This document shows positions 40,805 through 50,422 of a stretch of DNA of 64,000 nt, piece after piece; position 1 is the stretch's first letter; each line of letters begins with the position of its first letter. The notes beneath the pieces are model-generated. The model was not told where the DNA came from. It ran no database searches and saw only the letters and a program-made list of their open reading frames with translations. Source of the DNA: Pseudolactococcus chungangensis CAU 28 = DSM 22330 (GTDB lineage Bacteria > Bacillota > Bacilli > Lactobacillales > Streptococcaceae); NCBI RefSeq assembly GCF_002441885.1, contig NZ_JXJT01000006.1, forward strand, positions 1-64,000. The letters are read 5' to 3'. The translations under genes and the position numbers were made by a program.

Positions 40805-40832
40805 GGCTGGAGCGCAAAGCTCCAGCCTTTTT
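40805..40832 (+). terminator. Terminator of rnpB
   Basis: GGCTGGAGC pairs with GCTCCAGCC around GCAAA, followed by five T. Confidence 0.9.
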
Positions 40833-40860
40833 GAGATAGATGCCTCATGGAAAAGACAAA

Positions 40861-42012
40861 ATGAAAAATAATTTTAATTTAGTAGCAACTGCAGCAGCAG
40901 GACTTGAAAGTTTAACTGCACGTGAATTACGAGATTTAGGTATCGAAACCAAAATGGATGACCGCTCACGTGTTTTATTTTCTGGAACCAAAGAAACGAT
41001 CGCCACAGCGAATCTCTGGTTAAGAACAGCTGACCGTGTCAAAATCATTATCGGTGAATTTCCAGCGAAAACTTTCGATGAGTTATTCGAAGGAGTTTAT
41101 GCTTTAGATTGGGCGGAGATTTTACCATTTGGTGCTCAGTTTCCAATTGCTAAAGCGAAAGCAATCAAGTCAGAGTTGCACAACGAACCAAGTATACAGG
41201 CTATCACGAAGAAAGCCATTGCAAAAAAAATGCAGGTTCATTATCACCGCCCTGAAAATGTGCCAATACCTGAGACGGGCGCACTGTTCTCAATTGAAGT
41301 CGCCCTTCATAAAAATGTCGCAACAATCATGTTGGATACAACAGGCGAGTCACTTTTCAAACGTGGCTACCGTGTTGATAAAGGTGGTGCGCCAATCAAG
41401 GAAAATATGGCAGCTGCGATTATTATGTTGACAAACTGGCGTGCAAATATGACCCGTCCCTTTGTTGACCCAACTTGTGGTTCAGGAACATTCTGTATTG
41501 AGGCGGCATTAATCGGCATGAATATCGCACCTGGATTTAACCGCGACTTTGCCTTTGAAGCATGGCCTTGGTTTGAAGATGAGATATTCAAAAAAGTTCG
41601 AGATGATGCGGAAAGCAAAGCAAATTATGACGCAGAACTTGATATTTCTGGGTTTGATGTTGATGGTCGAATGATTCAAATTGCACAAGAAAATGCACTT
41701 GAGATTGGACTAGATGATATTATTCATTTTAAGCAAATGCGTTTGCAAGACTTTCACTCGGACAAATTAGATGGCGTCTTGATTTCTAACCCACCTTATG
41801 GAGAGCGTTTAGGGGATGAAACAGCAGCCTATCAGCTCTATGAAGAAATGGGTGAAACCTTCAAGCCTCTTGAGACTTGGAGTAAATATATCATTACAAG
41901 TGATTTGGCATTTGAAAAACATTATGGCGCTAAGGCGACCAAGAAACGCAAGTTATACAATGGTCGACTTCGCACAGATTTGTATCAATATTTTGGTAAG
42001 AGAATAAAATAA
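40861..42012 (+). CDS. rlmL: THUMP-domain rRNA methyltransferase (RlmL/YpsC)
   Basis: A 383-residue SAM-dependent methyltransferase of the RlmL group (23S rRNA guanine N2). It starts with an NFLD/THUMP region (FNLVATAAAGLESLTARELRDLGI) and has the Rossmann motif FVDPTCGSGTFCIEAALIGMNIAPG, SGFDVDGRMI and the catalytic NPPYGERLG. ATG 40861 is chosen by family alignment; ATG 40840 is an alternative adding seven residues. mapZ starts one base after its stop. Confidence 0.9.
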   Translation: MKNNFNLVATAAAGLESLTARELRDLGIETKMDDRSRVLFSGTKETIATANLWLRTADRVKIIIGEFPAKTFDELFEGVYALDWAEILPFGAQFPIAKAKAIKSELHNEPSIQAITKKAIAKKMQVHYHRPENVPIPETGALFSIEVALHKNVATIMLDTTGESLFKRGYRVDKGGAPIKENMAAAIIMLTNWRANMTRPFVDPTCGSGTFCIEAALIGMNIAPGFNRDFAFEAWPWFEDEIFKKVRDDAESKANYDAELDISGFDVDGRMIQIAQENALEIGLDDIIHFKQMRLQDFHSDKLDGVLISNPPYGERLGDETAAYQLYEEMGETFKPLETWSKYIITSDLAFEKHYGAKATKKRKLYNGRLRTDLYQYFGKRIK

Positions 42013-42013
42013 T

Positions 42014-43819
42014 ATGGCTAAAAAAAAGAAAAAGACAGCTTACAAGGAAAAAACTTTAGCAATGAAAGATGCCGAAAATCTGACGGTTGAACAAGTTTCT
42101 GCTAAATCAGATGAGATTGAGACTGAAAATTTGACTAAGGAAAGCTCACTCGACAAGTATATTCGTCAGCACAGAGCAGATATTGAAACTGCAAAAAAAG
42201 AGCGCCAACTCAAAGCAACAATAGCCTCTGAAAGTTTGGATAAACTGGTTAAAACAGTTAGAAAAGCGACAACCGCTGATTCAGAAGATAAAATTGTTTC
42301 TGGAAAAGAAGAAGTACCTGAAAATGAGTTAGTTGAAAAACCAGTAACATCTGATGATTTAACACAAGATGTCACGTCAACAGAGGGTTCTAATTCTGAA
42401 CCGCTAGCGATATCAGATCCTGAAACGTCAGAATTGAGTGAGACTATCGAGGAAATTGAACCTGATTTTCCAGAGATTCAAGGTTCTTTTGACACGGTCG
42501 TTTTAGCTGCGGATGAAAGTGATGAAGAAAATGATAAAGATATTACTGCTGATCCAGCTATATCTGAGACATCTGATGAAGTAGTAGGGCACTCTGAGGA
42601 AAATCTATCGTCAATTAACTTGATGGCACATGCCTCTCATGAGGTACCCTCAGCACCTTTAGAGGTGATAGAAACAACTGTTGAACCCGATATCGTGCCA
42701 TCTTTGGAAACACCGTTTGCAAAACAAGATGAGACGCGTAGCGCATTTTCTGAAACGATAATTCCTGAGGTAACGTCAGAAGTTATGAAAAGTGTGACTG
42801 AGCCCGTTGAAAAAGCACCAAAATCGTATCATAAACCTCTAGTTATTGGCGTTTGTGCACTCATATTGTTAGCAGCAGGAGGAACAGTCTGGTATCAAGT
42901 TGACCAGTCCAACCAAAAGCAAGCTGCCCAAACTTCAAAATCTGAGGCTAAAAAATCTGAGGAAGCTAAAAAAACAGCCGCCTTTAACAAAGTTTATGCG
43001 ACATTTTTCGTGGACGATAAAGCGACAAAATTAAAAAATGGTCAGTTCGATAACATTGGTAAACTGACAAGTGAGTTAGATAAGTTGAAAGACCAGTCTG
43101 ACTACAAGACTTTGAAAGCTAAGGTAGACGAACTTAAAGCGGAAATCTCGGCCATCAAAGCGATGAATGGAAATTTTGAAAAACCGATTATCACAGATGG
43201 TGCTTTGGATAAAACGTCACAAGTTCGAGGTGGCGTCAAGCTAAGCTATACGGCAACTGAAAATGCGACTTTAAATACGTTATTGAAAGACGCTGTTGCT
43301 CAGGGTCAGGCGCAACAAAAAGCTAAGGAGTCAACAGCCACGGCACCGTCGGCCACAATTAGTGCATCAACTCCAGCTACAGCGCAACCTACAGCTCCGT
43401 CAACGTCTGAAAATACAACGACAGTACCTCAGCAAGTTGGCGCAGCTACCGCAACAGCAGACTCAGCAAGCGGTCCAGTATCATCAGGCTATGGCTTATC
43501 AACTGCTCAGTATCAAGCGCAATATCCAAATGTTACCATTGTGACTTCTAATTCACGTGTTCCTGTAGACCCTAATGCCGACCTCAGTAATCCTGCCTAT
43601 GTTTGGGCACCTGGTATCAGAGAATTAGTGCTACAAAAATGTCGTGAACGTGGTTATATTACCGGTGACGCATACATTCTCCTACCTGCAAGTATCCAAA
43701 AAGGTAACGGCTATTACAACCTCTATAAACCTGATGGCACTTACTTAGTTTCAATTAACTGTAAAACAGGTTACTTCGTTGGTAATGCTACAGGTCATGC
43801 GGATAACTTGGATTATTAA
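42014..43819 (+). CDS. mapZ: Mid-cell-anchored protein Z (MapZ/LocZ)
   Basis: A 601-residue bitopic membrane protein that marks the division site and positions the FtsZ ring in Streptococcaceae. It has a Lys-rich start, a long acidic cytoplasmic region, one membrane helix at about residues 274-294 (PLVIGVCALILLAAGGTVWY), an extracellular helical domain, a Ser/Thr/Ala/Pro-rich linker, and the C-terminal domain with NPAYVWAPGIRELVLQKCRERGYITGD and YYNLYKPDGTYLVSINCKTGYFVGN. Its position after rlmL agrees with the known locus. Coupling to rlmL is likely. Confidence 0.93.
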   Translation: MAKKKKKTAYKEKTLAMKDAENLTVEQVSAKSDEIETENLTKESSLDKYIRQHRADIETAKKERQLKATIASESLDKLVKTVRKATTADSEDKIVSGKEEVPENELVEKPVTSDDLTQDVTSTEGSNSEPLAISDPETSELSETIEEIEPDFPEIQGSFDTVVLAADESDEENDKDITADPAISETSDEVVGHSEENLSSINLMAHASHEVPSAPLEVIETTVEPDIVPSLETPFAKQDETRSAFSETIIPEVTSEVMKSVTEPVEKAPKSYHKPLVIGVCALILLAAGGTVWYQVDQSNQKQAAQTSKSEAKKSEEAKKTAAFNKVYATFFVDDKATKLKNGQFDNIGKLTSELDKLKDQSDYKTLKAKVDELKAEISAIKAMNGNFEKPIITDGALDKTSQVRGGVKLSYTATENATLNTLLKDAVAQGQAQQKAKESTATAPSATISASTPATAQPTAPSTSENTTTVPQQVGAATATADSASGPVSSGYGLSTAQYQAQYPNVTIVTSNSRVPVDPNADLSNPAYVWAPGIRELVLQKCRERGYITGDAYILLPASIQKGNGYYNLYKPDGTYLVSINCKTGYFVGNATGHADNLDY

Positions 43820-43906
43820 GCTGTTCTCACAAGAACGTCAACCTCGACACCCTGTTTTTGAGAGATTCACTGATTTTAAGTTAGAAATCAGACTTGAAAC
43901 AGCATG

Positions 43907-43919
43907 AAAACCGAACATT
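43907..43919 (+). promoter_or_regulatory. PurBox (PurR activator site)
   Basis: AAAACCGAACATT fits the Lactococcus PurBox consensus AWWWCCGAACWWT at every position. The first G is 76 bp upstream of a possible start point at about 43989. A terminator hairpin lies between the box and purC. Confidence 0.75.
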
Positions 43920-43927
43920 TACTATAG

Positions 43928-43955
43928 AAACTGCCTGATTTAGGCAGTTTTTTTG
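43928..43955 (+). terminator. Terminator of mapZ
   Basis: AAACTGCCT pairs with AGGCAGTTT, followed by T residues. It lies between the PurBox and the purC start. Confidence 0.85.
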
Positions 43956-44038
43956 ATGATTTATTAAAAATTTACGTTATCATGGATTTATAATTAATTT
44001 TGACACTAAGATGTTGAAGATATGAATGAGGAGAAAAA

Positions 44039-44761
44039 ATGACTGACAAACGGACACTGCTCTATGAAGGTAAAGCTAAGAATCTCTATCAAACTGATGA
44101 TACAGCAGTTGTACTCGCAGCTTATAAAGACCAAGCGACAGCACTCAACGGCAAGAAAAAAGACCAAATCGTTGGTAAAGGCGAGCTTAATAACCAGATT
44201 ACAAGCCTAATTTTCCGTGAACTGAATCGTCGTGGTGTCCACACTCACTTCATTGAACAAGTATCTCCAACTGAGCAATTAAATACGAAAGTTGCCATTA
44301 TTCCTTTGGAAGTGGTTATTCGTAATTATACAGCAGGGTCATTTTCTAAACGTTTTGGTATCGAAGAAGGGATCAAAATCCCAACACCAATCGTTGAATT
44401 TTATTACAAAAATGATGATTTGGATGACCCTTTTATCAATGACGCTCATGTTAAATTCCTAGATATTGCAACAGATGATGAGATTGCTTTTCTGAAACAA
44501 GCAGCGCTCGAGACAGATGCTATTTTGACAGATATTTTTGCCAAAATAGGATTGAAATTAATTGATTTCAAACTTGAATATGGTCGTTTGCCTGATGGTA
44601 CAATCATTCTGGCTGATGAGATCTCCCCTGATACGTCTCGACTTTGGGATGCCGATAATAACCATGTTGATAAAGATGTCTACCGTCGTGATTTAGGTGA
44701 TTTAATCCCAGTTTATCAAAAAGTCCTAGCCGGTTTACAAGCAGAATTTGAAGGAAAATAA
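44039..44761 (+). CDS. purC: Phosphoribosylaminoimidazole-succinocarboxamide synthase
   Basis: A 240-residue SAICAR synthetase of purine synthesis. Motifs: [51 protein letters not shown], and [37 protein letters not shown] lies before the ATG. It is the first gene of a two-gene purC-purL unit under a PurBox. Confidence 0.96.
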   Translation: MTDKRTLLYEGKAKNLYQTDDTAVVLAAYKDQATALNGKKKDQIVGKGELNNQITSLIFRELNRRGVHTHFIEQVSPTEQLNTKVAIIPLEVVIRNYTAGSFSKRFGIEEGIKIPTPIVEFYYKNDDLDDPFINDAHVKFLDIATDDEIAFLKQAALETDAILTDIFAKIGLKLIDFKLEYGRLPDGTIILADEISPDTSRLWDADNNHVDKDVYRRDLGDLIPVYQKVLAGLQAEFEGK

Positions 44762-44765
44762 TCTC

Positions 44766-47700
44766 GTGAAAAAACGTATTTTTGTCGCTAAAAAACCTGA
44801 ATTTAAAGTTAAAAACCATGCATTATTGACAGAGTTGCAGCATAATTTGCAACTCGAAACACTGACATCTGTTAATATCGTCCAAGTCTATGATGTTTTT
44901 CATGTGTCAGATGCTATTTTGATTGCTGCGGAACAATCTATCTTTTCTGAAAAAGTGACGGACAATCTCTTAACAAATGCCACTGTCAAAGCAGCTCTTG
45001 CTGCCTCTAAGTTCTTCGCCATAGAGGCACTGCCAGGTCAATTCGATCAACGCGCAACCTCAGCAGAGGAAGCCTTATTCTTGTTAGGTGCTAGCCATGA
45101 TGCAATTGTCAAAACGGCCCAACTCTACTTGTTGAACCCAGATTTATCTGATGCTGAATTCGAAAAAATTAAATCTTATCAGCTTAATGCCGTTGATTCA
45201 CGTTTTAAAGATATCGAGACTGAGATTGCTGAGGAAACAATCTCAGATGCGAATGACGAGATTCCAGTTCTTGAAGATTTTATCACAAAGACAGAAACTG
45301 AGATTGCTGACCTGCATAAATCATACTCACTCGCCATGGAAGTGGCTGATTTGTTGTGGATTCAGGATTATTTCAAGACAGTAGACCGAAACCCTACCGA
45401 AACGGAATTGAAAGTTTTGGATACTTACTGGAGTGATCATACACGCCATACAACTTTTGAGACTGAACTTAAAACGATTGATTTCTCAAAATCAAAATTT
45501 AAGGCCCAACTTCAAACAACGTTTGAAAAATATCTTGCCATGCGTGAAGACATCAAACGTAGTGAAAAGCCTACGACATTGATGGAATTGGCGACGATTT
45601 TTGGTCGTTACGAGCGTGCCAATGGTCGTTTGGATGACATGGAAGTATCAGATGAGATTAATGCTTGTTCAGTTGAGATTGAAGTTGATGTCAATGGTGT
45701 TAAAGAGCCATGGCTACTGATGTTTAAAAATGAAACACATAATCACCCAACAGAGATCGAGCCTTTTGGTGGCGCATCGACTTGTATTGGTGGCGCCATT
45801 CGTGACCCGCTTTCTGGTCGTGCTTATGTCTATCAAGCGATGAGAATTACGGGTGCAGGCGATATTACAGCGCCAATTTCTGAAACGAGAGCGGGTAAAT
45901 TACCTCAGCAAGTGATTTCTAAAGGTGCTGCGCATGGGTATAGCTCATACGGCAATCAGATTGGACTTGCGACGACTTATGTCAAGGAATATTTTCACCC
46001 AGGCTTTATTGCCAAGCGCTTGGAAACAGGTGCTGTCGTTGGTGCTGCACCAAAAGAAAATGTTTTGCGTTTGAAACCCCAAGCAGGTGATGCCATTATT
46101 TTATTCGGCGGTAAAACAGGCCGTGATGGTGTTGGTGGGGCAACAGGTTCATCTAAGGTTCAGACTAAAGAAACAGTTGAAACAGCAGGTGCTGAGGTTC
46201 AAAAGGGCAATGCTATAGAAGAACGTAAAATCCAACGTTTATTTAGAAATCCAGAAGTGACACAGCTCGTTAAAAAATCTAATGACTTTGGTGCGGGCGG
46301 TGTCTGCGTTGCCATTGGTGAATTAGCAGATGGTTTGCGCATTGATTTGGATAAAATTCCTTTGAAATATCAAGGCTTATCAGGGACAGAAATTGCGATT
46401 TCTGAATCACAAGAGCGGATGTCTGTTGTGGTTGAAGCAGGAGATGTTGATAAATTTATCGCTGAATGTGCTAAGGAAAATATCTTAGCCGTTCAAGTCG
46501 CAGAAGTCACTGAAAAAGCCAACTTGACCATGGTTTGGAAGGGGCAAACGATCGTTGATATTGAACGATCGTTCCTTGATACAAATGGTGTCCGTGTGGT
46601 TGTCGATGCGACAGTTGTCGATTCTGACTTACCTGTGCCATTTGACAAAATGTCAACTTTAGATTCTTTAGATGCTGATTTGAATGGTCTTTTATCAGAG
46701 TTGAACTTTGCCTCACAAAAAGGCCTACAAACCATTTTTGATAGCTCAATAGGTCGATCAACAGTCAATCAACCTATTGGTGGGCGATATCAGATTACAC
46801 CAACTGAGAGTTCTGTTCAAAAATTACCAGTCTTGCACGGTGTGACCAATACCGTCTCCTTGCTTGCGCACGGGTACAATCCAGAAATTGCTGCCTGGTC
46901 ACCTTATCATGGTGCAGCATATGCTGTGATTGAAGCAACGGCACGTCTTGTTGCAACCGGTTCAAACTGGACCAAGGCACGTTTTTCATACCAAGAATAT
47001 TTCGAGCGTATGGACAAGCAAGCGGAACGCTTTGGTAAACCACTAGCGGCTCTCCTTGGCTCAATTGAAGCCCAAGAACAACTCGGCTTGCCGTCAATCG
47101 GTGGGAAAGATTCAATGAGTGGTACCTTTGAAGATATCACAGTCCCACCGACACTGATTGCCTTTGGTGTGACAACGTCTGAAACAGAGCGTATTTTGTC
47201 ACCAGAGTTTAAGTCACCTAATGAAAATATCTACTATATTCCTGGTGTAACGGTCACTGATAAAATCGATTGGGACATTATCAAATCGAACTTTGACTTA
47301 CTAACTGACTTACAAGCGCATCATCAAATCACAGCAGCTATTTCAACAAAAGCTGGAGGTTTTGGTGAGGCAATTGCTCTCATGACATTTGGTAATCACA
47401 TCGGTGCAGACCTTGCGCTATCTGATATTTCTGATATCGTCAAAGCGCAGTTTGCAGGCTTTATCTTCACTTCACCTGAAGAAATCGCAGGTGTCGCAAA
47501 AATCGGTCGCACAATGACTGATTTCAATCTCGTGGTTAATGGTCTCAGTCTCTCAGGCGACAAATTACTTTCAAGCTATGAAAACCCGCTAGAATCAGTC
47601 TATCCAACCTTGTTTGAACAAGATGATAGTTTAGTAGAGGTTGAGACAAAAGTATCTCCTGCACCTATTCAAGCATCAGCTAAAATCGAGACACCGCTTG

Positions 47701-48482
47701 TTTATATTCCAGTTTTCCCAGGTACTAACTGTGAATATGACACAGCTAAAGCTTTTGAGGCGGCGGGTGCTGAGGCTAAAATCGTGCCATTCCGTACTTT
47801 GGACATTGCGGATTCGATTAAGGAGATGGTTGCCAATATCGCACAAGCCAATATTCTCATGTTTGCTGGAGGGTTCTCAGCCGCAGATGAGCCTGATGGT
47901 TCGGCAAAATTCATTGTTAACATTCTTTTGAATGAGCAAGTTAAATCAGCTATTGATGCTTTCATTGCGCGTGGCGGTTTGATTCTCGGTATCTGTAATG
48001 GATTCCAGGCTTTAGTTAAATCGGGCTTGCTGCCTTATGGTCGATTTGACAGCTTGACTAACCAGTCACCAACCTTGTTCTATAACGATGCCAATCAGCA
48101 CGTGGCTAAAATGGTTGAGACAAGAATTACCAACACCAATTCACCTTGGTTGACAGGTGTTCAAGTTGGTGATATCCATACGATTCCAGTCTCTCATGGT
48201 GAAGGTAAGTTTGTCGTTTCTGAGACTGAACTCGCTGAGTTGATTGACAACGGTCAAATTATTACGCAATATGTTGATTTCCAAGGCAAGCCAAGTATGG
48301 ATTCTTTCTATAATCCTAATGGCTCAGTCGCAGCGATTGAAGGCATTATCAGCAAAAATGGACAGATTCTCGGCAAAATGGGTCATTCTGAGCGTTATGA
48401 ATCAGGCCTCTTCAAAAATATCCCTGGTCATAAAGACCAACAACTCTTTGAGAGTGCCGTGGCTTATTTTAGAGGCGAATAA
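44766..48482 (+). CDS. purL: Phosphoribosylformylglycinamidine synthase, single-chain
   Basis: A 1238-residue large-type FGAM synthetase with N-terminal PurS-like region, two AIRS-like synthetase halves (EPFGGASTCIGGAIRDPLSGRAYVYQAMRITGAGD; GGKDSMSGTFEDITVPPTLIAFG) and a C-terminal glutaminase (IPVFPGTNCEYDTAKAFEAAGA, nucleophile in ILGICNGFQALVKSGLLP, HGEGKFV). GTG 44766 with AAGGAAA upstream is chosen; a TTG 18 bases earlier overlaps purC. This fused form is usual in streptococci, whereas Lactococcus lactis has separate purS-purQ-purL. No further pur gene follows. Confidence 0.95.
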   Translation: MKKRIFVAKKPEFKVKNHALLTELQHNLQLETLTSVNIVQVYDVFHVSDAILIAAEQSIFSEKVTDNLLTNATVKAALAASKFFAIEALPGQFDQRATSAEEALFLLGASHDAIVKTAQLYLLNPDLSDAEFEKIKSYQLNAVDSRFKDIETEIAEETISDANDEIPVLEDFITKTETEIADLHKSYSLAMEVADLLWIQDYFKTVDRNPTETELKVLDTYWSDHTRHTTFETELKTIDFSKSKFKAQLQTTFEKYLAMREDIKRSEKPTTLMELATIFGRYERANGRLDDMEVSDEINACSVEIEVDVNGVKEPWLLMFKNETHNHPTEIEPFGGASTCIGGAIRDPLSGRAYVYQAMRITGAGDITAPISETRAGKLPQQVISKGAAHGYSSYGNQIGLATTYVKEYFHPGFIAKRLETGAVVGAAPKENVLRLKPQAGDAIILFGGKTGRDGVGGATGSSKVQTKETVETAGAEVQKGNAIEERKIQRLFRNPEVTQLVKKSNDFGAGGVCVAIGELADGLRIDLDKIPLKYQGLSGTEIAISESQERMSVVVEAGDVDKFIAECAKENILAVQVAEVTEKANLTMVWKGQTIVDIERSFLDTNGVRVVVDATVVDSDLPVPFDKMSTLDSLDADLNGLLSELNFASQKGLQTIFDSSIGRSTVNQPIGGRYQITPTESSVQKLPVLHGVTNTVSLLAHGYNPEIAAWSPYHGAAYAVIEATARLVATGSNWTKARFSYQEYFERMDKQAERFGKPLAALLGSIEAQEQLGLPSIGGKDSMSGTFEDITVPPTLIAFGVTTSETERILSPEFKSPNENIYYIPGVTVTDKIDWDIIKSNFDLLTDLQAHHQITAAISTKAGGFGEAIALMTFGNHIGADLALSDISDIVKAQFAGFIFTSPEEIAGVAKIGRTMTDFNLVVNGLSLSGDKLLSSYENPLESVYPTLFEQDDSLVEVETKVSPAPIQASAKIETPLVYIPVFPGTNCEYDTAKAFEAAGAEAKIVPFRTLDIADSIKEMVANIAQANILMFAGGFSAADEPDGSAKFIVNILLNEQVKSAIDAFIARGGLILGICNGFQALVKSGLLPYGRFDSLTNQSPTLFYNDANQHVAKMVETRITNTNSPWLTGVQVGDIHTIPVSHGEGKFVVSETELAELIDNGQIITQYVDFQGKPSMDSFYNPNGSVAAIEGIISKNGQILGKMGHSERYESGLFKNIPGHKDQQLFESAVAYFRGE

Positions 48483-48584
48483 TTGTAAACAACAAAAAGT
48501 TTTATAAAAATCATTCGTAGCCTGTTTCTGTGTTACTTTTAGATGAACTAGATAGTTAATATAACTGATTGTAGGGAAGAATAA

Positions 48585-48660
48585 CATTTTCGTATTCTTT
48601 TTGCAAAACAATACGAAAATGCTAAAAAATCATGTCAGGCAGACGCTTGGCATGATTTTT
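48585..48660. terminator. Double hairpin between convergent purL and siderophore operons
   Basis: First hairpin CATTTTCGTATT (48585-48596) / AATACGAAAATG (48610-48621); second AAAAATCATG (48625-48634) / CATGATTTTT (48651-48660). The A and T runs allow termination in both directions. Confidence 0.75.
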
Positions 48661-48677
48661 GCTATAAATGTTCAATT

Positions 48678-49628
48678 TTATTTTAAAGCATGTGACACTT
48701 CATCAAGCATAAGTTTTGTTGATTTTAGTCCTCCACCACTTAAATACCAAACGGCTGCATTAAGCTCAATGACTTTACCATTTTTACTGGCTATTGTTCG
48801 TTTGACTAATTCATTATCTTTCAGACTAGCCCCTGTCATGTCACCACCGATAGCTTTAGTACGGTCGATAAAGAAAATGATATCTGGATTTTTTTCTAGG
48901 ACATATTCATAAGAAACGCTTTGCCCGTGTGTAGAGGCTATGATTTGGTCATCAGCACTCTTGAAACCGAAAGTATCGTTGATAATGGCATAACGTGAGC
49001 CGTCACCAAAAGCAGAGACTTGACCTTCATTAGTCATTAATGTCAAAGATTTTAGACCTGAACTTTTAGCTTTCTTTTTAAGCGTATTAATGTTTGCTGA
49101 TAAAGTTTTGATTTGGTTTTTCGTCTCAGCTTCTTTACCATAGATGCTTGCAATCGTTAGCATGTGTGATTGCGTTGAATCCCAAACTTTAGAATTATCA
49201 AGTGATAAATCTAAAACGGGTGCAATTTTTTCAAGGTCTGCTTTAAAACTTTGTTGACGTGCTGAAATAATGATTAATTGCGGTTTCAAGGCATTGATTT
49301 TTTCTAAATCTGGTTCTTTCAAACCACCAACACTCTCAACAGATTGAAATGCCTTCAAGTAGTCAGGCAGATTTTTCTTTGCAACACCGATAACTGATTT
49401 ACTTTCACCAAGTGCTTGAATTGTATCAAGTGAACCATTATCGAAAACAACAACTTTACTTGGGTTTTTAGGAACTTTAACTTTGCTACCGTCTGCACCA
49501 ACAACTTCGATGGTATCAGTTTTGGCCTTTTGAGAAGAATCAGTATTTTTTTTTGCGCCACAAGCAACGAGAACTATTGTGAGTAGTAAAATACCAGTGA
49601 AAGCCGTGAATAGTTTCTTAAGTTTCAT
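48678..49628 (-). CDS. Siderophore-binding lipoprotein (FatB/YclQ type)
   Basis: A 316-residue extracellular substrate-binding protein of an iron ABC importer. A signal peptide MKLKKLFTAFTGILLLTIVLVAC ends in a lipobox (LVAC), so it is lipid-anchored. The class III fold is shown by VVVFDNGSLDTIQALGES, SVGGLKEPDLEKINALKPQLIIIS and the C-terminal FFIDRTKAIGG region. Similarity in pattern is to FatB, CeuE and YclQ, which take petrobactin or other catecholates; the ligand here is inferred. It is the last gene of a four-gene minus-strand operon. Confidence 0.85.
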   Translation of the reverse strand: MKLKKLFTAFTGILLLTIVLVACGAKKNTDSSQKAKTDTIEVVGADGSKVKVPKNPSKVVVFDNGSLDTIQALGESKSVIGVAKKNLPDYLKAFQSVESVGGLKEPDLEKINALKPQLIIISARQQSFKADLEKIAPVLDLSLDNSKVWDSTQSHMLTIASIYGKEAETKNQIKTLSANINTLKKKAKSSGLKSLTLMTNEGQVSAFGDGSRYAIINDTFGFKSADDQIIASTHGQSVSYEYVLEKNPDIIFFIDRTKAIGGDMTGASLKDNELVKRTIASKNGKVIELNAAVWYLSGGGLKSTKLMLDEVSHALK

Positions 49629-49669
49629 ATTATGTTTTTCCTTATTTTCATTATTATAGTTATTTCATT

Positions 49670-50422
49670 CTAAAAATAGAGACAGAATTTTTTGCCGTCA
49701 ATTTCTTCGATGCGAATCGTCATGTCATACAGCGCATTTAAGACAGGCTCATTAATAATTTTGGCTGTTTCATCATGGGCAAAAATGGCACCAGACTTCA
49801 TAGCCACGATGTCATCAGCAAAACTTGAAGCAAAATTTATATCATGCAAAACGATAACGACAGTCTTGCCGTAATCTCGAACTAAACTTTGCAAGAGTTG
49901 CATCATCTGCAAGGCAAAGTTCATATCCAGATTATTTAGGGGTTCATCTAGCAAAATATAGTCAGTATCCTGTGCTAAAATCATGGCGATATAAGCGCGT
50001 TGGAGCTGACCGCCAGATAGATTTTGGATATTTTCATCAGCTAAATCTTGCATACCAAGTTGTTCAATTGAGGTTTGAATTTTAGCTTTGTCGGTTTGGG
50101 TTAACTGACCTTTAGAATATGGAAATCGGCCAAAAGCGATGAGTTCCCGAACAGAAATTTGCATATTGAGATGATTCATTTGCTTTAAAATCGCTAATTT
50201 CTTCGCAAGCTCACGTGATTTAAACGCTTTGAGTTCTTGACCTTCCAAATAGATATGACCAGATTCAGCATCAATAAGGCGACTCATACAGGCGAGTAGT
50301 GTTGATTTACCAGCGCCATTTGGACCGATAAAGGCAGTTAATTTGCCCTTTTGAATGGTCAAATCTATCTCTTTTAGAATTGGCTTTTTGCCAAATGATT
50401 TCGATAAGTTTTCTATTTTCAT
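49670..50422 (-). CDS. Siderophore ABC transporter ATPase (FatE/YclP type)
   Basis: A 250-residue ATP-binding subunit. Walker A FIGPNGAGKSTLLACMSRL, signature NLSGGQLQRAYIAMILAQD, Walker B YILLDEPLNNLDMNF and the switch VVIVLHDINFASSFADD. It begins inside the end of the upstream permease gene (ATGA overlap of four bases) and is followed after 41 bases by the binding-protein gene. With the two permeases it forms a complete importer. Confidence 0.93.
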   Translation of the reverse strand: MKIENLSKSFGKKPILKEIDLTIQKGKLTAFIGPNGAGKSTLLACMSRLIDAESGHIYLEGQELKAFKSRELAKKLAILKQMNHLNMQISVRELIAFGRFPYSKGQLTQTDKAKIQTSIEQLGMQDLADENIQNLSGGQLQRAYIAMILAQDTDYILLDEPLNNLDMNFALQMMQLLQSLVRDYGKTVVIVLHDINFASSFADDIVAMKSGAIFAHDETAKIINEPVLNALYDMTIRIEEIDGKKFCLYF

